Part shown: positions 36,383 to 48,980 of the stretch, one piece after another
How the letters are laid out: every line of letters begins with the position of its first letter
Position numbering within the stretch: position 1 is the stretch's first letter
Assembly (NCBI RefSeq): GCF_008831285.2
Contig: NC_045142.1
Span: forward strand, 2,609,001-2,673,000
Origin: Nymphaea colorata
Taxonomy: Eukaryota > Streptophyta > Magnoliopsida > Nymphaeales > Nymphaeaceae
Direction: 5' to 3'
DNA: 64,000 nt
Notes under the pieces: model-generated
Database searches by the model: none
Seen by the model: only the letters and a program-made list of their open reading frames with translations
Told to the model about the DNA's origin: nothing
Program-made: the position numbers and the translations under genes

Positions 36383-39300
36383 ATGATGGCTGCAGAAATA
36401 ACAGTAAACAAGGCGACACAATCAGAATGCAGAATAGTGGAAGAACACTTGCATATGAAGAAAATTTTAACTCATCGAACCTCAAAATCAGTAAAAAGGT
36501 CACAGGTTCTTTCTCCTAGAGGAAATAGAGGGTTGAAGATGCGAGACAAACAGATCAGTTTGAAAGAGAAGACTGTAAGCCAATCAAGTAACATTTCTGA
36601 ACAACCTTCAACATCCAATGTTCACAGTGCCAAACCAGTACCGTTTGAATACCCAGTGAAGCATCCAAACAGCAGGCTCAACTGCAAGCTGTCAGAAAAG
36701 GAGGAGATTATCAAATATATGTCAAGTTTACCACGCTATCTCCAGCATCCAGAAAGGGGAGATGGAACTCAAAATAAAGCTTTGAGTTTTGGTGTATTAG
36801 ATTGGTCACTTCTTGAAGATTGGAATCACAGCAACAGTCGTGCAATCTCAGGTGCATCAAGTTCTAAAACAACTTCATACTTCCCTGCTTCCAATACATC
36901 CACATCATCTTGCATTGACAACAGAATCCGCTCTAATCGACAAAGAAGGGCATCTTTGAGTACATCAGACTTTTACAGGAGCTCATTATCTTCAAGAGCA
37001 GATTGTGGCAAGACATCATCTCAAACTTCCATGGCCTTTTCTGATTCAAAACTTCATGCCAGATGGGTCAAGTCGACCGGTACTCAACACCGAGGAGTGG
37101 ATCGGATTGCAGGATATATGGACCGTGATCTCCACAATGTGAAGAAAAAATCTTCGGACAAAGAAGCCATTTCCCAGTATCCTTTTGCATCAGTAAGGAA
37201 GGGAGCTCATGTATCACATATAAAAAGCTATGATTTTTTGAGTTCCCCTGAGGAACTCAAGATACAAAATATATCCTCTAGTGAAAAATATTCCTTTGGA
37301 GATTCTTTTCTGACAACTGAACAACCTAGACGTGATAGAGGTGATTCTCTTGCTAGTTGCCCTGATGTTCAATCTTCCAGATTGCAATCAATGCCTGCTG
37401 GAACAGCTAGCAGTCTCGATGGCAACAACTTGTCGGAAGGATCTCATTCACACAAAGATTATTTTTCAGATCTAAACCACAAAATTCAGCACCCACTTAT
37501 GCTCCCACAAAAAGAACTAAAAAGCTCCCTGGCAGGTAAATCAGCATTTGATATAAATGACCAACTGGATGAAGAAATTCCATTGCATACTGGAATAGAA
37601 GATCAGCTGCAAACTGCCAATAGCACTTTAGGCACAGGAAGAAATTTTATGTCTGCAAAGGGAAGTGCTAGCATTGATTGTACTGACCTATCGTACAGCC
37701 CATCTGGTCAAAATGAAGTCAAAAAGCCAGAACCTGAGCAGAATTTGTCACCAATTCGTAGCTCTAGTCTTTGCAGGGACGGAACACCCAGAAGTCAAAG
37801 TTTCAGAGAGGGGATTGGCGCAAGGACTTCCACATTCATCCTTCCCAGGTCAGATTCTGTTAAATCAGACACACCAACTCATAAAGATGATTCCCCAAGA
37901 CAAGTGAAAACCCACTTTAGAAACCAGTTCAGCCCATTAATGAGAATGTTTAGCCCTTTAGTTAAATCAAAAGCAAGGAATTATCTACCTTCATCTGCAG
38001 AATCTCTTGCACGACACAAACATGAAGCTGCATCTCTGTGCCAGTCTCTCTTACAAGAGCTTTCCTTAGGAGCAGAAGAGGGTTGTAAATTATCCAGCAA
38101 AGTGTTGTCCTCCGGTGATGAGACAATGGAAAAGGCTTCTGGTTTCTCTGCTCTACAATCAACAAATTCCGATGACTCAATGCTGGATAAAAAACGAGTG
38201 TCTCTGTCAAAGCATGCACTCCTACAGATCATTAGTAAGAACGGGATACCACTGTTCATTTTTTCCTCAAGCGACCATAGAGATGCCTTTGCAGCGATAG
38301 AGAGGAAAATTAGCATCAACAGAAAGAATACTTTGTACTGGAAGTACACATTTCATTCCATTGCCAGTGTTAAGAAAAAAAATGGATGGATGAAGCAGGG
38401 CAAAAAACCTGATAGATGTTGGCAAATTTCTAATGTTGTAGGTCACATGGAGGCCAGCTGCTTATTGTCTCCTCATTTGGCCAGAGATGGTATTCTAGAA
38501 AATCCATTGATGATAGAGTATGTTCTTTCTAGTGTGAGATCAAGAGAGGCGTCAGATGAAAAACCTGATCTCAAATGCCACGTGGAAGATTTACTTAATG
38601 GCGTAAATTCTTGCAATGAACTTGCAGCAGTCATTATCAAGACCCATTCTGAACCAGTAAAAAGCAGCGTGAGGCAAGATGATGACAAAAGCAACACAGT
38701 AGCAGCTTTTACTGAGGCAAGTTCATGTGCTAAACATTCAAACCATTCTGCTTCTGATGTGTTTAAGAAAGAAAAACAATCTTCCAACAATGTGAAGGTT
38801 ATTCTTCCAAGTGGTGTTCATGGCATACCAGCTAATGACGCAGGAATGCCTTCTCGTCTAATTGATCGGTGGAGATCAGGTGGATCATGTGACTGTGGAG
38901 GTTGGGATGAGGGATGCAGTCTCACCATTCTTGACAGCCAAGGATCAAAAAGCAAAAGTAGCTTGAGTTCCTCACAAGCTTCCTGTGATTCAGATGCCTG
39001 TGAACAAGTTAATCTTTTCTTACAGGTACCCAACTTTCTCTATCCATGCTCTTGTTTTGCCGATTGGTAAGATTCAGTTTGAACTGATTTAATGTGTAAT
39101 ATTGCAGGGCGCTCAACAGGATGCACTGGCCTTGAGATTTGCAGCAGTCCGTGAAGGACTGTACTCAATTGATTTTGATGACCCTATGTCCTCTCTCCAG
39201 GCATTTTCCATTTGCATCGCAATTTTGCACAGTAGAAAAAACACCATCACAGCGAGGATGGGCACCAAAACTCTACTGGAGTCACTCTTAGCCACACGCG

Positions 39301-39392
39301 ATGATAGGTTCCAGATGCCCACCAGATTGCAGGGGACAGGTTCTTTGAAATCCATTCCCGACCCACCTCTGTCTCCTGTTGGAAGAGCCTAG
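36383..39392 (+). CDS. DUF3527 domain protein, two coding exons, 975 aa
   Basis: The coding exons are 36383-39025 and 39108-39392. The 82-bp intron starts ACAG|GTACCC and ends TTGCAG|GGCG, in phase 0, so translation reads LFLQ then GAQQDALALR. I chose the ATG at 36383; the frame upstream only opens with a GTG just after a probable splice acceptor at 36343. The N-terminal half is Ser-rich and low in complexity, with the short conserved blocks YMSSLPRYLQ and FGVLDWSLLEDW near residues 110-150. FSPLMRMFSPLVKSKARN lies at about 515-530. The DUF3527 domain fills the C-terminus (about 600-970), with GIPLFIFS, YWKYTFHSI, DRWRSGGSCDCGGWDEGCSLTIL (828-850) and the last-exon block LYSIDFDDPMSSLQAFSICIAIL. 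The family is plant-specific and of unknown function; I assign none. No signal peptide or membrane segment is apparent. Length is in the normal range for the family. Confidence 0.9.
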
Positions 39393-39616
39393 TTGCTGTC
39401 CCTATTATCATCCACATAGGCCCTCAGGGAACCCATTGTTGATTTTGAGTTGAGAACATGTCGAGTCATCCTGCTATGTACGAGTCATCCTGCTATCTAA
39501 GCAAGCAGATTGCTGTCGTATGAGAACCGGGTTGATCTGGTTCTGTATATATGCATACCTCATATTTACCTGTCTTGCATTTCTGATTGTGAGCACAAAA
39601 GCTGCAATTATCAGGA

Positions 39617-39622
39617 AATAAA
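39617..39622 (+). terminator. Probable poly(A) signal of the DUF3527 gene
   Basis: AATAAA, 225 bases after the stop codon and the first good match downstream of it. Confidence 0.5.
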
Positions 39623-39649
39623 AGTGGAAGTGTAATCGACTAGCGACTT

Positions 39650-40622
39650 TGCATCGCTGTCTGCAATTGATAAAAAGTGATGAAATCTCTTTTGGGCCAC
39701 CATCCTTCTTTCTCTTTTCTGTTGCCCCACGGTGCTTGTTTCTGTAAACATTCTCAGTGGCAAACTGAAGACTTGCTCCGATTATCAACATCTTTTGTAT
39801 CTCTTTATTCGGCCTTGACCCCAAGAATTCTTGTCCAAAAATTTCGAGGACTCAACATTTGGGTACTTCCCTGGTCAAGCTACACAGTGTGGGATGTGCG
39901 ACAACCCTTTGATAATGAGCGGATCAAAAACTGGTCGTAGACTTGGGCCGACAAGTCAAGCTCATCTGCTGCCTGCTCATGGCAAGTCCAGCATTGTCTA
40001 CAACCTAGACTTGACAGTGGACAAACGGTTATGAAGTGTGAGAATATTTGCATTCTGCAGGATTTAAAATCATTCGGAGTGACATATTACTCCGATGATG
40101 TCGAATTTTTCTGTCAAACTAGCTCTTGTCGTGAACATCTTTCAAATCTTGCCGCGATTTACATTGATTCTGCTCTTGTTACTTCACATTCAACCGTCCA
40201 TTAATAAAACAAAGCACAGATCCAATTGCATTAAAGAACATGGCTGCGATCATCTTTCCAGTCAAATCTTTCGTTGTTTGCGACGGCGCAGTCGAAACCG
40301 GTCGTGATTCATGCAGTTCAGAGATAGATCATGTTCAAATCTCAGAAAAAGACACAATCTCATTCCACTGATTAGGAACTTCACGAGGCATGCATCTTTC
40401 CAGAAATCAAAGCCGTGACTAAATGGGGCCGGACATTGTCTACAGTCCCATGTTCAGAACCAGAAATTTTGTCCAGGCAGGACCATCATTATCTTATCAA
40501 AATTCCAGGTTGGCGCCACAAAGGTTTAATCATTCTTTTTTCTGGGTCAGGTCCAATGTTGGCACTACCTTATATTCAACTGAACAGCAGTTTTGTGTAT
40601 GGCCCCTCCACACACACACACA

Positions 40623-40679
<57 letters not shown>

Positions 40680-41132
40680 CACACACAATGCATTTGCAAT
40701 TGGCTGTATGTGTGAGGCATATGGATGGATAGAGATATATATAGAGGGAGAGAGTGATTAATCTAAGACTATCAGGGACGAAAACCAGGCTATCCAAAAT
40801 CGATTGTTAAAATACTCTTCTATATAATCTGGCAGTCTAGATGTGATCCTAATAATGTTTTGATAAGAGTCATACACTAAGTTGGTCATTTTTTGTGTGT
40901 TTAACATGCTTTTCTAGTAATCAAAAAATTGAATAACTCGTACAACACCAATTTTTTTATCGTAGACAAATAAATATTTTTCTTAAAAAAAAAACTTGAA
41001 TTAAAACATGTTTTATGTTGAATTAGTGTTTACAAATATAGCAGAATGTCTATATTTTGTTTGAAATCAATTTTGACAAGAATTTAGGTCTGATTTTTTT
41101 CCCAGACCTAAATGGTCTGGGATTCACGAATT
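39650..41132. other. Intergenic with (TA)n at 40625-40672
   Basis: No gene supported. The microsatellite is preceded by a (CA)n run at about 40609-40621. Open frames across it are repeat artefacts. Confidence 0.6.

Positions 41133-41226
<94 letters not shown>
41133..41226. repeat. Compound (CT)n(TA)n microsatellite
   Basis: A short CT run followed by about 75 bases of TA, the longest pure TA tract in the window. Confidence 0.95.
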
Positions 41227-41228
<2 letters not shown>

Positions 41229-42359
41229 TCTGCCTTCCATGTGCCAGAAAAAAACTTCACGGAACCAACTCTATCGGACTAATTCCTGTCCTCCACGTGA
41301 AGGAGAAAAAATAAATAATTATGATAAAGTACCTTGCACTGCAAGTGAAGTGCATGTGCTTCAGAGTTCTAATGCAATTTCTTTCTTTTTTTTTTTTTAC
41401 ATTTTCACAAGAAACCCAAGTGAATTCTATTGGATGCCAAATCTCAACGTGTCCCTCATCTAAAGTTTGGTCAGTACTCGTTGAAGACTTGTGAGATCTG
41501 CAAGCAAAAAATAGACTTGGGGAGGGGACTGAATTTTCAAGCAAAAATAGAAAAAATAAATGCCTTGAAGAGTATTAGATCTACATGGTTTATGAGATTC
41601 AGAAAAACGACGCGAAATTCAGAAACAAGTTTGAAGAAGAGAAGTGAATTTTAAGAGGGAACGAGGTGGTGCTGGCAAACTATGTGAGGTTTTCAACAGG
41701 TCAGATATGGTACGACCGTGAAGTCATTGTTGATGTGATGGGTCAGATTTGGATCCACATCCAATGCTCTTGTTGTCTTCGATCTCAATAGGAATCTTGA
41801 TTTAAATCAAATTTAACTACAACCAAATTCAATGTACTCGCACTACTGTTTAATTTGGCTGTGAGTTGCCTCAAGAGGCGTACTGTAGTTGGTCGGGTTA
41901 GTGGCTTGTAAAAAAACAGGACTCCAGTTTGATTATCATGACTACTACCTCTGTGTCTTAAGTGGTTAAACATGATACTTAAGTTGAAGGGTGCACCACT
42001 ACCATCGCTGATGTCGAAGCTACACAAAACCCTGGAGGTGGTTAGGAAGGGGAGGCTTTCGAGTCTCTTTCTCAGATGGTGGGTTTATTAACCTCCCGCT
42101 CACTCGAAAATTGACTATGAATCGGATCTGAATCTCTACATGTAGTGAGATTTAGAGGCTATGGAAGTCCAACATTTGTCTATGTATGCACCCAATTACT
42201 AATCGGATGTAGATTCTCTTAACAGATCCAACTACTTGAATTCGGATTTGAAACTGGTATTTTGGGCATATGTGATTCATTGACATCCTAGAACTGACTC
42301 AAAAAACTCGAACTCGGTCTCCGCTATGACTTGAGTCAAACTCTATTGGCTCAGTAGCA
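41227..42359. other. Intergenic; weak SINE-like stretch
   Basis: No gene recognised. About 41870-42085 has GTAGTTGGTCGGGTTAGTGGC followed by CAGTTTGATTATC, a loose A-box/B-box spacing, and ends with a GGCTTTCGAGTCTCTTTCTCAG motif also found in similar form at 49214. A tRNA-derived SINE relic is possible but weakly supported. Confidence 0.3.
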
Positions 42360-42519
42360 GCAGAGGGATGGGGGTCGATAGCAGCGATGGCCCCCTTCAT
42401 ATTTTGGGAAGAAAAAAATTATACTTATATTTTTGAACATTTTTAATTTTCCCTACATAAAAATTTTGAAAGATATTGTTTGGCTCCTGTACAAATTTTA
42501 AAAATATTATTTGCCTACC
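42360..42519. repeat. Diverged short dispersed repeat
   Basis: 'GAGGGATGGGGGTCGATAG...GGCCCCCTTC', A/T-rich middle, 'TTTGGCTCCTGTACAAATTTT': the same layout as 14090-14283. Ends not clear. Confidence 0.35.
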
Positions 42520-42920
42520 GGCTCGAGCTCAACTCGACGATATAGCATCAAACACAATATTAACTCGCTTAATCCATTTAACTCGTTTATGTTAATTTAA
42601 CATGTATCCTTTTTTAATTCATTTAACTCATTAACTCGTTTCTTTTAACTAATTTAACTATGAATAACAGAAAATCTAAAGTAAGAATGTACAAATTATA
42701 AATCCAAATGTCCCTAAAGAAAAACTTAGCAACGAAAAATCTCCCATTCATGACACAATTTGGTAGTCAAGCTCACCTGAGTTTAAACGTTCTTACAACT
42801 CGAACTGGACTCCTTTAACATTCCGAGTATCAATTCAAACTTGAACACAACTCCTTTATTAACAACTTGAGCTCAAGTCGAGTTTTTACTGAAGTTGGCT
42901 CGACCCATTGTGCATCCCTA
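42520..42920. repeat. Dispersed repeat, inverted relative to 29718-30040
   Basis: CGAGCTCAACTCGAC, TTAACTCGTTTATGTTAATT and TTGAGCTCAAGTCGAG motifs are the reverse complements of those in 29718-30040 and occur in mirrored order. Non-coding. Confidence 0.6.
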
Positions 42921-43081
42921 CTTTGAGATGTCTCTGTTAGTCTTTTTTCCGTTTTATATTTTTGGACCCAACACATTTCATAATAAACCCAGATCCAACT
43001 AACTGATATTTGATCAACACAAATCCAGACCGTGCCTAGATCCAACTAATTCCTACTTGAACGAACAGGGAGACGACCCTG

Positions 43082-43330
43082 ATCTTCTAGGTACCATCCC
43101 AGCGATCAAAACCGATTCATGTTGCAAAACGATACATAGAATTGGCCTGTATCAGCGTATCAAGCTAGCTGAACCGTATTACCATGTCCAAGCTGCATAG
43201 TTCAGGCCGATTGAGCTCACTCATCGGCAAAGCGAACCGGTTTTTAGGTTAGATATTAGTGAGAAGGATCGACACGGAATGGATCGGCCGATACGTACCG
43301 GCCAATGGCGACAATGTCAATGGCCACCAG
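43082..43330. repeat. Short-motif repeat (GGCCGATACG/ATCGGCC)
   Basis: It is a cluster of GATCGGCCGATACGTACCGGCC, CGTATCAAGC and ATTGGCCTGTATCAGCGTATC motifs, a style of dispersed plant repeat with local dyad symmetry. No ends defined. Confidence 0.35.
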
Positions 43331-43788
43331 GAACATGTGGTTGGAGCTATAAGAGGATGGCTATTGAACTCAAAGAAATCCCAAGAAAGGAATTAGAAAG
43401 CACCATATCACAGTCCAAAAGCTAGGTGGAAGCTGAAAATGGAATTAATGGACCGCCTTGATTTTTGCTTCCATCTCCGGTCGAAATTCGATACAAAAAT
43501 GACAAAACTCTTCAATCAAACGCGACGAGTGAGTTGTTTGCACCACCCTGTGCACGCAACAAATATGTACCCCCGAAAAAGCAAGTGAAAGTTGAGGTAT
43601 TTTAAGAATTAAAAAAAAATGTTTTTACTTTTAAATTTTTCATTACCTTGTTTATCCTTATTAAAAAAAAAAGGTTTCCTTTTTTTATAACCAGGTCATT
43701 GCATAAGATGCATAATTTTTTGTGCACTGGATGGTGCATGTAACATATAAAATTTTTGAGAAATAGAGTATCATGTGAAAACACTTCA

Positions 43789-44066
43789 GATGCGTTTGGA
43801 TGACACGGTTTTCTAACCCAATTTTGCAAAAATTAGGTTTTATAAAAATCAAGTTTTTTAATGAGTTTTAAAAACTTGGTTTTTTTTTTTTTTTAATCTG
43901 AGTGACACATCTAAAACCTGGTTTTTGAATAACCTAGAAGGGATCAAGTCTCCCTTTTACAAAATTAAGTGTTGTCTTCCAACTCAGTTTTGGTAGCATC
44001 CAAACACTCCAAAAACCTCGTTTTAGGTTTCGCCTTCTGGTTTTAAAGTTTCACCCAAACGCCTCC
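43789..44066. mobile_element. MITE with GCGTTTGG inverted ends, about 278 bp
   Basis: The left end GATGCGTTTGGATGACACGG and the reverse complement of the right end, GGAGGCGTTTGGGTGAAACT, form imperfect inverted repeats. The A/T-rich interior has repeated AAAACCTGGTTTT-like dyads and an inner GCATCCAAACAC. It cannot encode a transposase. Similar 'GTTTGG' ends are common among plant MITEs. Confidence 0.6.
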
Positions 44067-44121
44067 TTCCAAATCTTCTTGAGGAGTTTTTTGCAGTTTC
44101 AAAAGCCTTTCATCAAATGGG

Positions 44122-44128
44122 CACACAA

Positions 44129-44183
<55 letters not shown>
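44122..44183. repeat. (CA)n(TA)n microsatellite
   Basis: A short CA run followed by about 45 bases of TA. The open frame 44117-44467 begins inside it and is not supported as a gene. Confidence 0.9.
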
Positions 44184-44185
<2 letters not shown>

Positions 44186-45790
44186 CATACTTGGTTTTCC
44201 ACCAAGGAATTAGAAAGGAACAAATACAAACAACTAAGACAAAAAGGAGTTGGCCAAACTATCAATATAAAAACAAACTGCAATTGGGTAGTAGATGAGA
44301 CAAAAAGCACTGCTTTCAAATCTTTCCCAAATGATAAGGAACCCTCGCCGGTTATGGAGCCAATTAGTGGGCTTGTCCACCCGGACCTTGACACTCCGCC
44401 GGCTAATTCGCCGCTAGTACCAAATGTACTTGGACTACGTGTAATTCTTCTTTCCCAAGGTGATTAACTGTACTTTTCAACATATTTTCCCTTTTTTTAC
44501 CTTCTATCTTTTTACGTAGGTTAGAAAGTTGAACGAGAGTAAAAAAGAGAAGAAGTTTTGGTTGATTTGTCTTTGATACGGTAAGAACAAATTTTACATG
44601 GACTAGAAGTTGGCATTGGCATGGCTTAAACGTTCGTCCGTTCGTGTCTTCATTGTTTTTGGCCTTCCTTCATAGGCTTCAAAGTTTGAAGTGTTATATA
44701 GAATTCTATTTGGCAAGCCCATAGTTATGCACCCATTATGGTTTCTGCCAACTAGGGTTTCAAATGCGCACTAGGTCATGAGTTGTATCGGTGTTAGTAA
44801 TGACAATGACGCATTCTTTAACTTAGGCGTTGCACCTCACAACTTAAAACCCAGAAGCATAGAATCTATGGGGTTTTATGTATCTACTTCAAGGGATTGA
44901 CTTAAAAGACACCAAGTTGAATGATTTGTAGACTGCAATACTCCAATGTGCTTAAATGGGGTGATCATGGAGATACTTTCTTGGCCCACTGTTTAAATAT
45001 AGTCAATGATCAGCTTGGACATGTAAAACTAAGACTTACATCTCCAATGTGGTTTCCATGAGCTAGAAACGAAGTTAACATTAGAAAAAAGAGCATCACT
45101 GCATTAATTACTGCTCATGCTTAATATGATGATGGTCATGCCTTTTTATGATAAAAAGGAAAACATGAGGTATTGATACAATTTGCAGCAGGCTTGTTTT
45201 TTATGTTTGGAAACACAAAGTTGGAAATCATTGGCAATAAAGCAACTGTGTTAGGAATATACGGAAAATAATGAAATCTTGAAGGAATACAAGCTTCATT
45301 CGATCATTCAGCAGAAATTTCCTCTCAGCAATACTATTTAGTGAAGAATGGTGCATTTTTTTTCGGATATTGAGCTTTTGATTCATGGACAAGCACTAAA
45401 CAAGTATGGAGAAGATCGATGCAGAATGTCTCGGTTCTCACACCTAGAAGTTCGCTTTTTTCCCTGTGAACCATTTACAATTACATTGACCAATGAATAA
45501 GGTTGAAGTTTTCATTGCATGTATAAAAGAACTCTTTTAGAGAATGGAGTCTTCGAAAAAGGCTCTTTTTGGGGACTGTGTGTGTGACAGTGTATCGATA
45601 AGCACATGAACATCAGTAAGTAGATCAAGATCAGACCAAGATGATCTAAAGCTGCAGCTTGATCTAACCCAGTCTTGAGCCCAATGATCTCACATGGTTA
45701 TTCGTGTTTGAAGCCAGATTTGAAATTCATAATTTTTCTTTCTTGTCTAGAACTGTATGAACAGTAGATGAAAAAATAACGAAAAGCAGC
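44184..45790. other. Intergenic, downstream of the DUF641 gene
   Basis: No gene recognised. The right part (45300-45790) would contain the 3' UTR of the - strand gene ending at 45806. Confidence 0.5.
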
Positions 45791-45805
45791 AAAAGCTTGT
45801 CTTAC

Positions 45806-47412
45806 TCAACCCTGCTGCTGCTGTTGCTGCTGATATCTACAGAGAACCTTACACTTGACCACGTTACTGTGGACGTAAAAACCAGGCGACACCATGATCC
45901 TCACGACGGCATAGGCGGCGGCGCCGCTGGTGGTGGTGTTCTTCTTGAGGAGAAGCTTGTCTCCGGCAATGTCCTCCATGTACAGCCCATCGAAGCCCGC
46001 GCCCTTGTCCACCCTGAAGATGGGGAGGCTGGGGTGGAAGGCGAAGGCGAGGAGGTGGACGAGCCAGACGTGCTTGGCCGCGCCGAAGAAGGCTTGCAGA
46101 AGCGGCTCCGGCCACGCCTTGCTCCAGCCGAGCATGCCCATGATGGCGCTCATCTTCTGGTCGCAGAACCTGCTGAAGCTCTCGCTGAACCGCCTCGTCC
46201 CCTTGCTCAGCACCTCCTCCCACGAGAGCGCTTTGAGGGCCGTGTAGGCGTCGAGGTTGGCCCGGCACCGCTCCGTTGGGTTCAGCACGGCGTCCGGGGC
46301 CGACCGCTCGAAGGCGGGAGTCTCGAAGTCTTCGTAGAGCGCACGGCTGAGCAGGGCCTCGAGGTAGAAGACGACGGCACGGGAGCTCTTAGGAGAGATC
46401 CTCACGTCGTAGGGGCTAAGCAGAGCGGTGAGCCGCTCGAAGGCCTTGGTGCCCATCTGGCCGAGGTGGGAAGCGAGCGACTTCCCCAGGTGGCGGACGC
46501 ACGCTCGGGAATCGGACACCGCCTGCAGGAACGACTCCACTGTGCGCGCCGCCTCGGCGTCGCGTGGGCCAAACAAGGCGACGGGGTTTCCCTGCTTCTT
46601 GTGACGGCCACTGCCGGCAGTGGCGGCTTCCGGAGCGACGACGCCGCCGATGGTGGTCTCCTCGGCGATCCGAGCGTCTAGCGCCTTCTTCAGGTCGTGG
46701 CAGTAAACCTCGAGCTTCCCCAATTTGCGTTCAAGCTCGCCCATGGAGGTCCGCAATCGCGCGACCTCGGCGAGGGCCTCGTCCCTCCGGCGATTCGCGG
46801 CCACGAGCTTCTGCGTGAGCTCGTTGACGGCGGCGTTCCTCTGGTCGTCTCTGGACCTCACGGTGGACGGAGAAGACAACGGAGACTGGTCGCAGCCGAC
46901 TCCCCACTTGGGGCTCTTCCTCGCAATGGAGAAGAGGAGGGATTTGAAGACGTTGGTACCAGTCTGGCCCCTGCCATCGCCCGCCATTCCACCACTACCG
47001 TTGGCTTCCACCGGAACGATGGAGATCTTCTCGCGGCCCGTGGGCCGGCAAGTGTTACAAGACACGGTCTTGTCTTCGAGCTCCGGAGTGTCGTAGGCTC
47101 GGCGAGAAGAGGAAGAAGTCGACGTCTTGGCGGTGGTGCAGGCTTCAGCAGCAGGCATGGAGGTGTGCAGAGGAGTCCTCTGGTATACCACGGGGTGTGT
47201 CACCTTAACCCCCTGATCTTCTCCATTGATGAAATTGGGGAGAGGGCTGAGAGTCTTTGCCTGATGCTGCTCCGCTCTCTTCTCTCCGCCTCCTTCCTTA
47301 ATCTGAAATATCAAAGAAAGGAAAACAAGATCAACTACACTACAACCTAAACGATAACGAGAACATCAATGAATTGAGCTCTGAAAGGCCTCCATACAGA
47401 TGATGGCGCCAT
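45806..47412 (-). CDS. DUF641 protein, IRK-interacting-protein-like, about 503 aa
   Basis: Best model: exon 1 at 47412-47398 (MAPSS), intron 47397-47303 (GTATGG...ATATTTCAG), exon 2 at 47302-45806 beginning IKEGGGEKR. The frame is kept across the junction. A fallback start is the internal ATG at 47158 (MPAAEAC). Residues about 160-216 form a coiled coil (NELTQKLVAANRRRDEAL...LERKLGKLEVYCHDLKKAL). The C-terminal half holds the DUF641 blocks VESFLQAVSDSRACVRHL, YEDFETPAF, SFSRFCDQKM, HLLAFAFHPSLPIFRVDKG and the closing SPGFYVHSNVVKCKVLCRY. The last residues are a glutamine run from CAG/CAA repeats (45809-45829). The family includes Arabidopsis IRKI, a partner of the IRK receptor kinase, and GIL1, needed for gravitropism changes in light. 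Adaptor function here is inferred from that. The coding part is notably GC-rich. Confidence 0.85.
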
Positions 47413-47747
47413 GGCTTCTCTGCGACTCTTGCCAGTGGAAGAAGGCACCTTATCATACCCCACCACTCACCGTTTCTTTCATTTTTTAAATACCAACTTC
47501 GAAAAAGAGAGAGAGGGAGATGAGACGGTGTCCATTGAAGGAGGGAAGGCGGTATTAATGGTGGTTTGGGCCTGGGAGGAGAAGGTTGTTGACCTGGCCG
47601 CTATCTTGCATTAATGAATTCTGCTGGTCCTCAACTATCTCATTTATAATCTGACGCCTCCCCGTCGCTGTGCCTTTGCCCAGTAGAAAACCAAAGAAGT
47701 GGACACAAAGCAAAGGGAATAGAGAAGCCAGAGATGGAGAGAGAGAG

Positions 47748-47789
<42 letters not shown>

Positions 47790-48120
47790 GTGTGGACACC
47801 ATGCCTATGGGGACACGCTTAGTAGCAATATGAGCAATAAATGAGGACATGTGGGGATGAATGCTGCCAATGGATGGCTGATTCCGGTGGTCCAGAGAAA
47901 AAAAAATGTCAGCTTGGTCACGTGTCTCTGTCCATTCACACGCCCTCAGGGCTCTCTCTCCCTTCTTCCCTCTCCTCCTCTCTATCTGTGAGATAGAAAG
48001 AAACGAAAGTAACAGGACCAAAAGAAAGAGCGTAAATTTCACACCATTCGATCAAAAGTTCAAAAGTATCTCAAGTCTCAACAGGGACGTTCGTCTGCAG
48101 AGACGCTAATGAAGGAGAGA
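47413..48120 (-). promoter_or_regulatory. Upstream region of the DUF641 gene
   Basis: It contains a long (CT)n tract (about 47756-47787; GA-rich on the gene strand), as often found in plant 5' leaders and promoters, and a G-box core CACGTG at 47919-47924 about 510 bases before the ATG. G-boxes bind bZIP/bHLH factors, including light-signalling ones; relevance here is a guess. I see no convincing TATA box. Confidence 0.4.
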
Positions 48121-48663
48121 TCACGAGTGACTCTCCATGAAAGAACACCAAGAAAAGGAAACAGTCCACAGTTTGAGAAGACCATCGAGAACTATTCTCA
48201 GTTGACTTGGAGACCTCCTTCGGCGCATGTGGCAGGCAGTTGCAGAAAGAAATGAACTTTTTCTCCCACTCAGTTGAGTGAGGTGCATGTCTACTCAACC
48301 ATCCAAAAAGCATGATTTTCGATAAATTTGAAAGATAGACGGTATTCAAGTTTTGAATAAATTATCCTGATTTGCTTCAAAAAAAATTCTCGAGTATAGC
48401 AAAGTCTGATCGTTTTTCTGCACTTGTCCTCACACTTTAACGATTAATCACCTGCAGTAAGGGGCTTATTATCTACCTAACTTTATAGAATGGGCCCTGC
48501 GTTTAACTCTATCGTAGATGTTTCTTCGAGAAGATTGTTTTCTTCTTTTCCTTTGGAAGAAAGAGATCTCTTGATGATTTTGTCTCCAAAAATTGCGTGT
48601 GACCAATCATGGCTAAATTTGGCATGACAGAAGTAAAGCAGATAATGTTCTTTTATAAAAGTT

Positions 48664-48858
48664 CAGAGCAACCGACCTACAGTTTCAGGGACAGGAACGC
48701 CGTGTTGGGCAACACTGGATCCCCATGTTCCTCCATTAGCAGCTGAGATGAGCTCAAGCTGTGGACCACGGCCAAAGGTATAAAAGCCTCTGTTGTCTGG
48801 ACTTTTTTGGATGCTTCTAAAGCCCGTCGCATCTTCTCTTTCCCGAGGAAGGAAAGGT
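48664..48858 (-). other. Possible isolated exon or gene relic, not identified
   Basis: On the - strand an open segment reads ...REDATGFRSIQKSPDNRG, FYTFGRGPQLELISAANG, GTWGSSVAQHGVPVPET. It is followed by ACT|GTAGGT, a fair splice donor, at about 48681. Composition and codon flow look more protein-like than the surroundings. I do not recognise the family and find no neighbouring exon, so it may be a relic. Confidence 0.25.
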
Positions 48859-48980
48859 GAGTATTTTGGTATGCGCCAGAATCTGTTCACCCTGAATGCT
48901 GCGCATTTAGCGTGTCCCTTTGCAGTCATCAATTGGTGCAAACCCTTGTAAGAATGGGAAATTGAATCGGCAAAAAACAA

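Noticed and set aside
39026-39070. Read-through C-terminus of the first DUF3527 exon
   Set aside because: The conserved domain continues in the next exon after a GT-AG intron, so these codons are intronic.
40415-41314. Open frames at 40415-40761 and 41057-41314
   Set aside because: Most of their length is translated microsatellite, with no protein motif.
45797-46681. 294-codon open frame on the + strand
   Set aside because: It is exactly antisense to the DUF641 exon. It arises from the high-GC third positions of the real gene and has no family motif.
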